This document shows, in pieces, positions 39,561-52,786 of a DNA stretch of 60,000 bases (positions within the stretch are counted from its first letter, which is position 1; every line of letters begins with the position of its first letter). Made by a program: the position numbers and the translations under genes. The stretch is from Hydractinia symbiolongicarpus (Eukaryota; Cnidaria; Hydrozoa; Anthoathecata; Hydractiniidae): assembly GCF_029227915.1 (NCBI RefSeq), contig NC_079883.1, positions 24,740,001 through 24,800,000 of the forward strand, written 5' to 3'. The notes under the pieces were generated by a model. That model made no database searches. It had not been told where the DNA came from and worked only from the letters and a program-made list of their open reading frames with translations.

Positions 39561-40055
39561 ACACTCTAATGAACTTTGTTTAACGTTAAGATTACAGTTT
39601 ATAAAATTGTTTACTGGTTGTTGTATACTTTCTTGCGCTTTTAGAGCAATTTGTAGTAATATTTGAGCTATGACGTCATCATTACGTCATTTCTAAAAAT
39701 AAACCATCAAAAATTAATATATTTTTTCTTTTACAAATATACTATCTACTGTAAAAATTTTAAGTTCTTACCATGTCTCAATCTGGAGTTATTGATTTTT
39801 AAAGATAGAAATTGTGAAAAAAAACCTATACATGACCCCCGTCTTTGTGCCGTGTTTTGTTGCGAAATTGGCCGAAAAACGCAACAAAAAAGGGCTATAC
39901 TATCTATCATAAAAATAACAATAACTAGAGAATGGCTTGGAGTTAGGAGTTGCGCGACCCCTCGTTGAAACCGTATAGAAATGTAGAAAACGTTGCATAC
40001 GGCTAGAAGGTCGAGCGGCGCATAGAAAAATTTGACCTGAACAGCCTACTATAAC

Positions 40056-41842
40056 AAGTTTTTTGGTTAAAAGTTTTTCTTTCAATTTATTAATTATTAC
40101 GTTTAATATTTAATGAACAAATGAATGACAATTTAGCTTATAATGGATGACACACATGAACAAGCCCAGTGTTATTCATCTTTCGACAGCTAGAACTGTC
40201 ACCAGTATATTTGTATCACGGCTTCGGCCCGTAGATATTTCACCATCTCAAATTTTCCAGGATATTATAGGTTGGCGTTCTGACAACGAGTGTTAATTCT
40301 CCGCTATCTTGTAATAATCCGAATGGGTGCAAAACATCGTACGGAATCTGATTTTTGAATTAATTTTCTTTAATTATAAGTAAATAGATTATTGGTATTA
40401 CCGTATCCTTAGACAAATATGAAATATTAAATTATGATAATGGATCTTGGCTAAATACTTAAGTGGTCACTATTAAAGTATAAATACGGATCTCGGCTAC
40501 ATATTCAGGTTGCATACTTAGGTGGTCAGTGTTAAGATATGATTACGGATCTCGGTGGAGGTGAGGGGATAGTAGTGACATTAAACTGATGTAGAGTTTA
40601 CTTAAAAAGCGTGACCACTCTTTTCTCAATTATGTGGTTAAGACTTTGTTTTTATTAAACGATTTAGCGCAACGTCGCCTGCTTTAAAATCTAGGTCCCT
40701 CAAAAATGTTTCAAAAAAAAAAAGGAAGCAAGAAAAACTTTCAACATAGTTGATAGGCAAAAACCCTAGTTTAGAAACTTTCGAGTTTCTCATTCATATC
40801 TTATTCAGAACGTTATTCTATTGTTCTTTTTCCTGACCGTGCACAACTCAATTTCACATTGCGCATATTACGCAAAGTTTCATAAGAAGTTCAGAATAGT
40901 ATATCATTAAAGTAATTATTTTTATGATATATAAGTATTTTTTAACAGATAAAATGTTTTCGTTATAATGAAGAGAGTTATGTCTTATAATTTTACAAAA
41001 AAATTAAGACGTAAAGTTCAGCTATTCTTGCATAATTACAAAAAATGTTAAGGGAAAAATATTTTCGATTTTTCTCGACTGTTCATACATATAATTTAAT
41101 AACGTGAATAAATTCATTTTTGTGTCTATGAAACAAGATTATCAGGCTTAAGTAAGTGCGGAAATAATAATGCTATAACCTGTTCCCACATGCAGCTACC
41201 GCATCGAAATCGCGATGTGTTATAAGTAAATATAAACCAAAAAGCTTCTGGTTACTTTAACTTCTGTGTTTTCATTTGTTTTTACTAGAACAAAAATTGA
41301 TTTTCAAGTAGCTATCGAGATGCGATAAAATACCGGGAGATAATTGTTCCATAGTTGGATGTCATAGTAGTCGAAGAAAAAAAAAGGGGTAGGGATATTT
41401 AAGTAAGTGGTTGAATGTGATAACAAAAAGTAGTGAGCTCAATGAGAATTTTAAGCTGTAGATAAAAAAAACGATCGAGTTTACACCTGCGAAAGACATT
41501 TTCATGCGGAAGATATAATTACATGTAGGTAGCGTACCTTGAAAAATTACAAAACATTATATTGTGCGGTCCGAAATATAAACTCTTTTTATAAGAATAA
41601 TTGTAGACTCAGAATCATACAAATTCTAAGATTATTTACTCAGACTCAATGGCCTCAGGATAGAAATTCACAAATTTCGGACATAAACGAACCTGGTTCA
41701 ATCTATAAATGAATAAGAAATTAGCTGGATCTTTTTAAAAGCTACAGATTTAGTGACAAAAGTCAGATAAAGTTAGCTAGCTAGCTTGCTAGGCGTGAAT
41801 TTATGATAATGCATTTTCTTAAAAATTACAAAAAGTACTTAC
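40056..41842. other. AT-rich spacer
   Basis: No supported exon, RNA gene or repeat end. If the minus-strand first exon at 41849-41970 is real, its later exons should lie here or further left, but I did not recognise any. Confidence 0.4.
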
Positions 41843-41848
41843 ATTTTC

Positions 41849-41970
41849 AGCGATAGATTCTATTTCATCTTCTGGTATTTCATTTTCTTCTAAAAATTTT
41901 TATCAAAATCGTCGTCCAAATAGTACAAAGTTTCTTCCTCATGCAATGTTTTCTCTTGTCGCTCTGCCAT
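41849..41970 (-). pseudogene. Possible first exon of a minus-strand gene, with a homopolymer frame break
   Basis: From the ATG at 41970 the frame gives MAERQEKTLHEEETLYYLDD, then breaks at a run of T bases near 41900. The next frame continues with EENEIPEDEIESIAEN directly before a consensus GTAAGT donor (41848-41843). One extra T in the run would restore a single acidic exon, so this is either a sequencing indel or a real one-base deletion. The acidic N-terminus resembles those of some transposon proteins (piggyBac-like), but I cannot name it. Confidence 0.35.
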
Positions 41971-42317
41971 TTTTGAATCAGCGTGCACGGTTAGCTTAAA
42001 AATGCGCACTTTCAACATCAGCGAAAAATTGATCTTTGGCTCTTTGAAGTTTACCGATTTTCTAAACCAGGGTTTTTGTCTATCCACTATGCTTTCAACA
42101 GGAATTTATTTTATGTATTGTTATTATGGCATACATACTTTGACTTTTATGCTGTTTTCATTTTCTACTGCATATTCTCAAGTAAGTATTTAAGTTGTTA
42201 TCTGTGATTTTAATTTTTAAATGTGTTTATAGCCTTTTACGTACACGATCCAAAAATACTTTATTCAGTGTCCGTGTTTTTCAGTCTTGATTTTAAACCT
42301 GGCCAATGCATCTCTGT

Positions 42318-42449
42318 AATAATAACCGTCGTCTGTCTGTCTCTGCGCGGACCCCCGCTGAGTTAGAAAATGATGTTACAGAATCACATGCGATATATTT
42401 TTATCCACTTTGTTGCGACGGTTAAATATAAAGGATGGGCAACGACTAG
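42318..42449 (+). mobile_element. HINE/Helentron-like short element, copy B
   Basis: Starts around ACCGTCGTCTGTCTGTCTCT, shares the GCGCGGACCCCCGCTGAGTT core with the following copy, and ends GGGCAACGACTAG before T. The terminal hairpin is largely lost. Confidence 0.5.
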
Positions 42450-42454
42450 TCTCT

Positions 42455-42623
42455 TTAATAGAAAGCCGTTTTTTGTCTGTCTCTGCACGGACCCCCGCTA
42501 AGTTAGAAAGACGTGCTACGGAAACACGAATATCAAATGCGATATATTTTTATCCACTTTGTTGCAACGGGTAAATTAAAAGGACGGGCGAACCCGTGGA
42601 TTTATTCACGTGTCACCGACTAG
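42455..42623 (+). mobile_element. HINE/Helentron-like short element, copy C
   Basis: Directly after copy B. It has GTCTGTCTCTGCACGGACCC, GGACGGGCGAACCCGTGG and a decayed hairpin CGTGGATTTATTCACG, then CACCGACTAG and T. Confidence 0.55.
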
Positions 42624-43813
42624 TATTAGATAAGCCTGATAAGGTTGATTCTCTAAACCGGAAGATTATAAATAGCACATATCTCGCATTGCCCACCTTG
42701 GATATAAACTTGCGACATTTTCTTAAGCGAAAGAGAAGTCCATTAAAGCAGCTTGTGATGTATTTTCACGTTAAAATAACGGTACTAGTTGTGAAAATCT
42801 ATCTGTTAAAGCCATGCAAACAGCGCGATAAAAATATACAGTAGACAACAGACCTTTCCCGAATTTCCTAACTATGTCAAACTCAATTAAAGAGGTCGAT
42901 ACTTAGCAAAAGGTAGTACAAATTACCTAATTTTGTAAATATTTCTGTTCGTTAAGTGCCTTAATTGCGAACTGAAAGTTACAGTTAATCCCTTCATATA
43001 GCCGAGGTTTCCAAGAATAGCTTCGTTTTCAAATCTTAATAAAATTTAACCAGAATATTGTATTGCTTTAAAAACGTCAGTTTTGTCATGATAATTTGAT
43101 ATTCTATCTGAATTTCGTTATTTAAGGAGCATAGAACCATTATAAAATTTTGGATGACGTCATAATTATTATAATTTATGAAATTCGGGAAAGGTTTATT
43201 GAAACAAAAACAAACAATTTACAGAGTTGAACATGTTGTCATTAACACTTTATCGAAATTTTAAAACAGCTTTAATTTTTTGACACATCGAAATAATAAA
43301 CCGCGAATTAAGGCATCATTTTCTTTGTTTTACCCAGACGTATTAAAACATTACATATCACTCTATCCCATTGTGCGTGGTAATTTCAAAAGAAAAAAAA
43401 AAGATCTTTATGTAAGCAGGTTTTCAAATACACTCAAATCAAATGCATTCGAGAGATGATCTATGGAGCTACAACCCTTCACAAAATATGTTGAGAAAAC
43501 TACAAAAGTAAATCAAAATTAGGGTTTCTATATCCCCTACCGCCTGTATTATTGTTGCCCTTCTGGAGACTCGCTCAGCATAGGCAGCTACCACCCGCAA
43601 CTGTGAATTAGGAGGAGGAGGGAATTTTGGTGGGGCTTTGTAGATTTCTAAGCTACAAATGTATCATTTTGTCCTAAACAAATGCTTTACTAATATTTTG
43701 TCCCTAGCTTTCAACAAATAAATAAGTATAACACTGATTTATGTTCTTGCATGTTTGCCTTGTGCTAATTAATGTTGACACATTCAAATTCGGGTTGAGC
43801 AATTCCTTATATA
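42624..43813. other. AT-rich spacer
   Basis: No gene, RNA gene or repeat end recognised. Confidence 0.4.
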
Positions 43814-45323
<1,510 letters not shown>

Positions 45324-45530
45324 GTTTGTTACTAATCCTTTTTTACCAACTGGCATTGATTCTAATAATTATTAATTATAAGAATTTCATAAAAATTTAG
45401 GTTTTTTTCGAGTAAGAGCTAATATTTAAGGTTCTGGTAAGAACGGGACTAAAAAAATGGCAAGCAGGTGTTTAATAGATAAAAAACGCAGTGTGTGTCA
45501 TATCAAACTCAAATTTTGTTTATTTTTTTA

Positions 45531-45571
45531 TTTTATTTTACGAATTTACGTCGTAAATTCGTAAAATAAAA
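45531..45571. repeat. Perfect 20-bp inverted repeat, 1-base centre
   Basis: TTTTATTTTACGAATTTACG (45531-45550) is followed by one T and its exact reverse complement (45552-45571). It lies at the 5' side of HINE copy E and may be part of that copy's start. Confidence 0.95.
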
Positions 45572-45572
45572 T

Positions 45573-45669
45573 TCGTCCGTCCGTCCGTCTGCGCAGGTAG
45601 TGAGACGCATGCAATGCGGTATAAAAAGGACGGGCGAACCATTGGATTTTTCCACGGGCTAACGACTAG
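45573..45669 (+). mobile_element. HINE/Helentron-like short element, copy E
   Basis: Has GTCCGTCCGTCCGTCTG in place of GTCT units, GCAATGCGGTATAAAAAGGA, GACGGGCGAACC, a hairpin TGGATTTTTCCA and the end ACGGGCTAACGACTAG before T. It is close to copy A over its full length. Confidence 0.65.
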
Positions 45670-46620
45670 TTTTCCAAAATTATCTAACCCCATGTTTATT
45701 AAGACCCTCCTCCACCCTGTTTATATGTATGTGCAAAGTACATGGTGGAAAACAAGCTCATGTAGCTAATACCATCTGTGGGGTGGGACGTAAGCTCCTA
45801 AAATTGCGCCTGAATGGGGTTAAATTATCCGGTTAGTTTTTTTTTGTTTTTTTTCAAGTGACACAATAAGGATAATATAAGTATTTAAACTCACATTATA
45901 CAATTTTTGTGGTTTTCAGATATGATACTTAGTATGTAGATATGTGTCCGCATGTGTGTTCGGTTAGTTGTGTTTTTGAAATAAAGTATATTGAGTTCAC
46001 ACGTGTTGTTAGTTTGTACGTATTAAACTCTTATGTTTTTACAATTTGTGATTTTAGAATTGAGATAGTAATTTGCCTTAATAAGGCAGATTGAAGCTAC
46101 CCTTTAAATTTCTATTAAAGCCATATAATATTTGTTGATTATTAAACACAATATTGTACACGTATAGTAACCCGCTTTAGCCTCTCAGAAGAAGTGTTGA
46201 CATAAACAAAAAATGTATGGCTACGTTTAAGTTTTATTCTATTTTAAAATACCTAATAAAAGTTATGGAAGGTACAGAATCCGCTTCACACGGATCATAA
46301 TATGCTTAAAATACTCCGGGTTAAAAGCATTTATAAATCGAGCTATATTTTTAAAAACGTTAATAAATCTTTTATTAATATGCATTTGAAAAACTGAACA
46401 AATGTCACTCGTTATTCAGCTTATTCAACACGATTGTTTTTATCGCAATTTTAAAACAAGAATAGAAAGGAGATACATTAGCATGCAATGTAGAGTTGGC
46501 CTAATGTTGTTTTGCCAGACCTCCACATAGTAACATCTTTGACTATTTCATTTAAAAAAACGCAGAGGCAGATACACAAGTATTCAACTACCTCTTGCTG
46601 CTTCACTTGGAGAAAAGAAG
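45670..46620. other. Upstream region of the secreted-protein gene
   Basis: AT-rich; the promoter and 5' UTR of the gene starting at 46621 must lie here, but I could not assign a TATA box or an upstream exon. Confidence 0.4.
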
Positions 46621-49600
46621 ATGAAGCTCGGATTGTTTGAAATTGCAGTTGCTGCATTTCAAATACTTTTTGTAAGGGGTGGTTATTATACTCAGGATGA
46701 TGAATTACCTGATGGGGGTGTAACAAAGTATTTGAAAAGAGAAACTAAAATAAGCTGTGTGTTAAAATGCGAAATAGATGAGGATTGTGACAACATCATG
46801 TTCAAGTTACAAAATAAAGAGATGATGAATGGAGAGTGTTGGTTTGTGAAAGACAATGCAACTGATACAGCTGAAGACAAACAGGAATTGAAAAAGGACA
46901 AAGCAATTGAAGGCTATAAGAAGGTGATTTAACGTGTTTATTTTCTTCCTTTTTCTCTTTTTCTTCCATGCTAATCTTCCTTCGGCTATTTTATCATGTG
47001 TTTACATGTTTTACTTTTTTAAATGCAGTAATAGAAAAAAAATGAAATTTGTAGAATACGGTAGACTCCTTTGACGCATGTTCAATATATTTGAAATATC
47101 TCCTTTACATGACACTTTTTCATAAAGAAAAATTTAAACATTATAAAACAATAAAAAATTCTCTACGAGTAAGAAAGAAGAAATATTCGTAGAAGAAAAT
47201 TGCAACGAAGAACTTACCTCAATCAATTTTTGTTTTCATTTCACTCTCTTATTGAGGTCTATAATTTCTTACTAAATTTTTTCAAAAAAATCTTCACAAG
47301 TTATAATGCATTTTGCTCTAAAACACTGCAAAAAAATGTTGAATCTTTCGTCGATGACTCAATTATTATTCAATTTTCGAAATCAAAAAAAGCAAGACTT
47401 TTTAAATAAACTGACATTTAAAAAAATATTGATTACCCAGTCTTAGACAAAATGAAGGGTAGTTATCAACGTAAACATGCAGTGTATGACTGAACTTCTT
47501 GTTTTAAGAAAAGACGGTTGAAACAATTTAAGGTGTGGCGTTGGGTTTTTACTTAATGAATAATTAATGATCAAAACATTTTCAGTTTAAAATTTAAGTA
47601 ATTTAAAAAATTGATAACGTAAAAGAAGGATTCAAAACGTACAATAAAAAAGAATGATAGAAAAATTAAATGTTAACAGAACAGCATGATAATGATAAAT
47701 CTTTCTAAACTGCCGTTTTCAAAATATGCTTTAAATCAATGCCATGGGCACATAACGTTATTATAAAGTTATTTTTAAGTGTTTTTTTTTTTTGGTTGCT
47801 TCGTTCGGAACCAAAAAATGACGTTTATTTAAACGATTCTTTAGCAACGTTTTCCACACAAACCTAAATTAAACGTTTCTAAAACGGTATGAAAATAAGG
47901 TTCTTTAAATACCGCTTAAATGACGTATTTTTAACGTTATTAGTGTGACGTTATTAAAACATTACACGAATAAACGTTTTCGTAAGTAGTAGTAGTAGTG
48001 TGTATTTTTTTCGTCAAAGAGAGTTACAAGTTCGTTTATATATACAAGTTCGTATCGTTTAAAAGTAAATAGAAAATATATACATACATCAGCTAGTAAA
48101 ATAAAAATCTCAAACCATACGATGGAGTTTAAAAGACTGACTGGAGCTTGCAGAAAGCAATTTTGCCTTATCACCAAGCCCCCCCTTAAGTTTCATTAGA
48201 GTAGAGAGTTATTATTCCTTGTTGTTGTTTAAAAGAAAGTAACTTCGTTTTCAAATTTCGCAATAAAATTTTTCACACACTGCTTAAAAACACATAATGA
48301 TGTTAACTTTTTTAAATCTTCTTTTCTAACGTTATTAAGACAAACATAAATTTAACGTTTAATAAACGTTGAGAAAAAAACGTTTTTTACACGCCATTAA
48401 ATGACGTATTTTTAACGTTATTAGTGTGACGTTATTAAAACGTTACACGATTAAACGTTTTTGTAACGTTTCTTTTCTAACGTTATTAAGACAAACATAA
48501 ATTTAACGTTTAATAAACGTTGAGAAAAAAAAAACGTTTTTTACACGCCATTAAATGACGTATTTTTAACGTTATTAGTGTGACGTTATTAAAACGTTAC
48601 ACGATTAAACGTTTTTGTAACGTTTCTTTTCTAACCTTATTAAGACAAACATAAATTTAACGTTTAATAAACGTTGAGAAAAAAAAAACGTTTTTTACAC
48701 GCTATTAAATGACGTATTTTTAACGTTATTAGTGTGACGTTAAGAAAGCGGTATAAAAATAAACGTTTATCTAACATCTGTTTTGTAACGTCATTTACAC
48801 TAACCCAAATTAAACGTTCTTAAAAAAACGTTTTTTAAAAGTCACTGTCACGTATTTCTAACGTTATTAGTGTGACTTTATAAAAATGGTATACGATTAG
48901 ACCTTTTTGTAACATTTCTTTTGTAACGTTTTTTTAAGAATTATCTTAAAGAACCCGAAAGTTACGTTTTTAAATAACGATACTACAAAAGCGTCGTTTG
49001 CATAGTAGTGTCAAAAAAGTGCTAAAGAAGTGCCCCCAGGGAGTAACATATTCAAGAAAACACACGTAGTGCGGTAGCTTATTGTTTTAGTGCGAGCAAC
49101 TTATCTCGTTGTCCCAATCACATCGTTTCCAGAACTCTGTCTCTTTTACTTGTGCCTTGGTAGTCAAAAGAGAAAAGGAATCCGGGGACGAGGTTAAAGA
49201 CCATCAGCTGAATTTTGATGAATTGGTTTTCATGTCAGTGTTGTAATGAACTGCATGCTTAGCCTGTCGTACAAAGTAAGTTTTTTTGAAATTTATGACT
49301 CGGCTTTCATGTCAGTCTTGTAATAACCTGCATGTTTTGCCTATCACACAAATTGTTTCCTTATTTTATTCTAGTTGTCGTCCTTACCAGACCGATGTGG
49401 AGAAGGTGGATGAAAAAGCAACAGGTGATAGAAACCTCAAAGGAGAAAAAAAATTATTTATTATAATTTATTAAGTAGATATACAATAGGTAAACATAGG
49501 TTATTGAGATTTATTAACCCGAGGTGATTTATATTCAACGATACGTCACAAGCATTGAATAATACGGGTGGAATACGATTATTTATTCAATGGCTGTTTT

Positions 49601-52600
49601 TGCTTACGGGTATATAATAATAATATTTAATTAATACTGATAGTTTGATGTGTTCTATAATAACTAACGCCGTTTGTATTTCACCGATTTTAGTTTTAAT
49701 AAATTCATATATTTATATTCTGTTTTTTTTTAACTTCCTTTCCTGCGAAATTCACTTAATGACGTTGGAGGTAACTTAAACGTTCCAAATGGAACGTTAT
49801 TTGAACGCCCTGAAAAAAGTTGTTATTGAATGTGCAAACGGTACGTTATTTGACCGTTAATTGAACGAAATGACGTCTTTTGAACGTTAAAAAAACGCTC
49901 TTGTGCCCACTGATGTTACGAAAAAATACATTTTTTTTATCCACCAAAATATTGCTTTCATTAAATTTCTTTTGAAATTTGTAGGAAACTTAGCATAGAA
50001 ATTTTATCTGCAAAAGAAAAAATATAAAAAATTTACTTAAAGGGTCTACCGTATCCTTTAACGAAGTCTACCTGCTTGTTAAGGAGCTAATCCTTCAACA
50101 TCTAATCGTGATAGATTAAATTTGCCTTAAGTTGTAACTAAAACTTAACCAGAATATTTACACGCAATTAAAATTTTGTTCATGCGGCTTTGACTCTTTT
50201 TTAGCTGTCCAAACAGCAGCATTATTTACTCAACATTTTATGCATGTATTGACGTTTTACTGTTTCCCCAAAATATGTTCTTTAACACGTATAAAAATTA
50301 TCTTCACTTATTATATAAATTGCGAAGTCAGCAAAAATTTTCGGTGATGTAGATGTATAACTTCACTAAAACGTCGCATTGAACCTATATTCGGCAGAAT
50401 TAATTAATTATTAAACAATGTAATTAAAGCTCGGTTCCCACTACTGTGGTTTAAGTGTGTTTTAAGTGTGTTTTAAGTGTGTTTTAAGTGTGTTTTAAGT
50501 GTGTTTTAAGTGTGTTTTAAGTGTGTTTTAAAGTTAAACCATAATGTGAACGTGTTCGTGTTTTAAAATTTTCGGCATAAAACCTGTTTTAACCACAGAT
50601 AATATTAAACCTTAGATCAAATTTTTTTGATATTGTGGTTTAAAGTTCAAAGGTGCCAACAAATGCCGAAGGAGTTTTCAATGATTTTAGGGCACATTTT
50701 GGCCATTTTCACGTTAAGACAGAAAAGGGAATAAAAAATGGCAGAAAAAAAACTTAGTTTGGTACAGGAAGAGAATCTTAGCGTACTTATTCGCCAATAT
50801 CCAGTGATAAATCACACAAAGTCTACAAAGAGAGAAACGCTACATGTTTTTGCTTTTAAAACATAGTGGGAATGCTCAGCTTTTATTTTAATTTTTAAAA
50901 CACATTTAAAACCTTTTAGGTTTTATATTTAAACCCAAGTTAAACCACAGTGGGAATCAAGCTTTAAAGTGTTGAAAATCAATAGGTGAAAGATAATAGT
51001 ATGCAATAAAATCGTGATATAATAGACAAAAGAAAATAATAATGTAAGCGATTATGTGAATTTTTTTTCCGAATATGAAAGTGTTACTGCCACCTCAATA
51101 TCCTCACTTTAATATTTAGACACTACCCACAAAAGCCGTCACAGATACGACCAAAGGATTGTGCAAAGGTGAAAATCTGAGTTATTTTGAGCTGATTTCT
51201 TTCAAGTCTGTGTAAATTACTCAGCTAGGCTGCATATTAATTAAAATTTATTTTTATTTTTTTAAGGACAGTTGCATAGCAATTTTCGTCAGAATTTAGA
51301 AATAAAAATCACAAAGGCAGCATAACTATTTTTCTTCCGACATTTTAGATCATGGCACTTTTCTTGAAATAATGCAAATATAACCTAAATAAAAAATATT
51401 GTTTATGGAGGAAGGGATCGTGCGAATTCAAATTATGAGAAATACCCTAACAGTAATTGCGCAAACTGCGGAATAAATAACCGCAAATTAGAACTCGAAA
51501 ATATTGTTTTTCTTGTTTTCTTTGCCTGAAGTGAATTTAAAACTAGTTGTAAAGAAAAAATTGCGAAGGAACTAGAAATACGTAAAATTAAAAAACAAAA
51601 TCTTGTTAATCTTCGTCTCTGTTTAAAATGTTCCGATTTTGTCCAGAATAGGGAAATACAAGGCAATTCCTCAATTATTAATCCTGCAATATTTTCGTTT
51701 CAATATTTTCTTTTTTATTCATTGTAAAGAGCATCTACTTTTCTTACTATTCTTGAAGCAGCAAGTATCTACATTACAATACCCGCATACGTCAGTCTGT
51801 CTGTTCAGAATTGTTCCGCAAGTAGCGAGACACACCAATTGCGCGTATACAAAGGACGAGCGAACCCGTGGGTTTGTGCAAGGGCCGACGACTAACTATT
51901 TAGCCGGTATGTCTGAAGGCATTGCAATGAGTTGTATGTTAGAAGAACTAAAATCTGTGCATTTTTTTGTTCCTTCCCTAATTTTAACTGCTAATCGCCT
52001 TGGCCTGCTTGTTTGGAACTTTAAAGGTTCATACGCTTGGAATATGTGAAAAGGCATGATGGTATACTATAGTGCCATTCGGCGAAACTAGTTTCTAGCT
52101 TTAAGATTATTTTTTTTAAAAAATAGATTAAAAATAAATTGAAAAATTTCGGTGAAATATAAAATATAAAAAGTAAACAATTAAAAAATTTAAACTATAC
52201 ATATAGAAAAAGTACACAAGCACAAATTAAATGAAGTCAAATAAAATGACAGTTCAGGATCAACATGTTATGGGTATTTAAAAAAATAAAAATAAATGAT
52301 GAATTATTAGTAGTATGAAAACATTTCTTAGGTGAATGGATTTTATTGAAACGCAATGTCTGCTTTGGAGCACGTGAAAACGAGTTTGGAATATTTAAAA
52401 TACAAAATGACGCAATAATGACTGACATAAAATTGGTACATGTTGGTGGACCTGGTCTAGCGTGCGTAGAAAACACACCGCCAACAAAGTGGGGATGTGA
52501 TTACATAGGCGTTTATGGTTCGATAAATGTTGCGGCTGTCATTACAGATGACCAAAACAACCTACTTTATCCATCTATGGAAAATCATGAAGGTTACGGA

Positions 52601-52786
52601 TTCTTTACTGTACCAGGATACGACGCCAATTCTCCCTACCTTATCTACAATGCAACAAATCACACTGTTCACAAAGGACAGGAGCTGAGATTACATTATG
52701 GTGAAGCTATCATGTCTAAAGAATACCTCTATAATAACAGCGGTGAATCATGTGCAGATATATATGCAAAATTGTGTGACGAATAA
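46621..52786 (+). CDS. Secreted PAN-like protein with conserved C-terminal domain (at least three exons)
   Basis: Exon 1 (46621-46923, donor GTGATT) starts MKLGLFEIAVAAFQILFVRG, a clear signal peptide, followed by a Cys-containing region (ISCVLKCEIDEDCDNIMFKL, GECWFVKDN) that resembles a PAN/apple half. The last exon (52332-52786, after TTTCTTAG) encodes about 150 residues including DIKLVHVGGPGLACVENTPP, GYGFFTVPGYDANSP and GQELRLHYGEAI and ends CADIYAKLCDE. AATAAA follows at 53034. An exon at 49375-49424 (RPYQTDVEKVDEKAT) has the right outgoing phase for the last exon, but exon 1 ends in phase 0 and it needs phase 2, so at least one more small exon is missing from my model. I know this architecture as a cnidarian secreted family without assigned function. 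Extracellular location is inferred from the signal peptide and cysteines. Confidence 0.72.
47745..48990. repeat. AACGTT-rich repeat region with ~150-bp tandem units
   Basis: Three near-identical units (starts near 48324, 48473 and 48626) each carry TTTCTAACGTTATTAAGACA, TTTAACGTTTAATAAACGTT and GACGTTATTAAAACGTTACA. Diverged pieces flank them at 47870-47980 and 48720-48990. The self-complementary AACGTT occurs dozens of times on this background. TGGGCACA at 47745 and its inverted form TGTGCCCA at 49902-49909 may be the ends of a larger non-autonomous element containing the array. Confidence 0.75.
49745..49909. repeat. Second AACGTT/GAACG-rich patch, possible right end of the same element
   Basis: Contains CGTTCCAAATGGAACG (a short perfect palindrome), GGTACGTTATTTGACCG and ends GCTCTTGTGCCCA, inverted relative to 47745. 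The link to the 47745-48990 block is inference; no target duplication is seen. Confidence 0.4.
50428..50963. mobile_element. Non-autonomous TTAA-flanked DNA transposon (536 bp)
   Basis: The left end AGCTCGGTTCCCACT...TGTGGTTTAA and right end (reverse complement) AGCTTGATTCCCACTGTGGT match over about 27 bp. TTAA flanks both sides (50424-50427 and 50964-50967), which fits piggyBac- or Kolobok-type insertion. Just inside the left end is an 11-bp tandem repeat. No protein is encoded. Confidence 0.75.
50452..50531 (+). repeat. 11-bp tandem repeat (GTGTGTTTTAA), about 7 units
   Basis: GTGTGTTTTAA repeats seven times almost without change. It is subterminal in the TTAA element and built from the same GGTTTAA-like sequence as its inverted ends. 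Confidence 0.95.
51775..51894 (+). mobile_element. HINE/Helentron-like short element, copy F
   Basis: Reads CAATACCCGCATACGTCAGT, CTGTCTGTTC, AAGTAGCGAGACACACCAAT, GGACGAGCGAACCCGTGGGT and GGGCCGACGACTAA. The hairpin and final CTAG are mutated, so it is an older copy than A or E. Confidence 0.55.

Larger units (their letters stand above)
36445..40048. mobile_element. 3.6 kb element with 12-bp inverted ends and 7-bp target duplication, carrying a coiled-coil/Tudor-like gene
   Basis: The left end TAGGCTGTTCAG (36445) and right end CTGAACAGCCTA (to 40048) are inverted, and both ends continue with GC-rich but diverged sequence (GTCACGTGAC, CGCCGCTCGACC). CTATAAC is present at 36438-36444 and 40049-40055 as a direct repeat. 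The interior has one gene (37517-38631) and a tandem repeat of about 165 bp. No transposase motif is recognised. A 6-7-bp duplication is known for Dada elements, but nothing else here points to that family. Confidence 0.7.
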
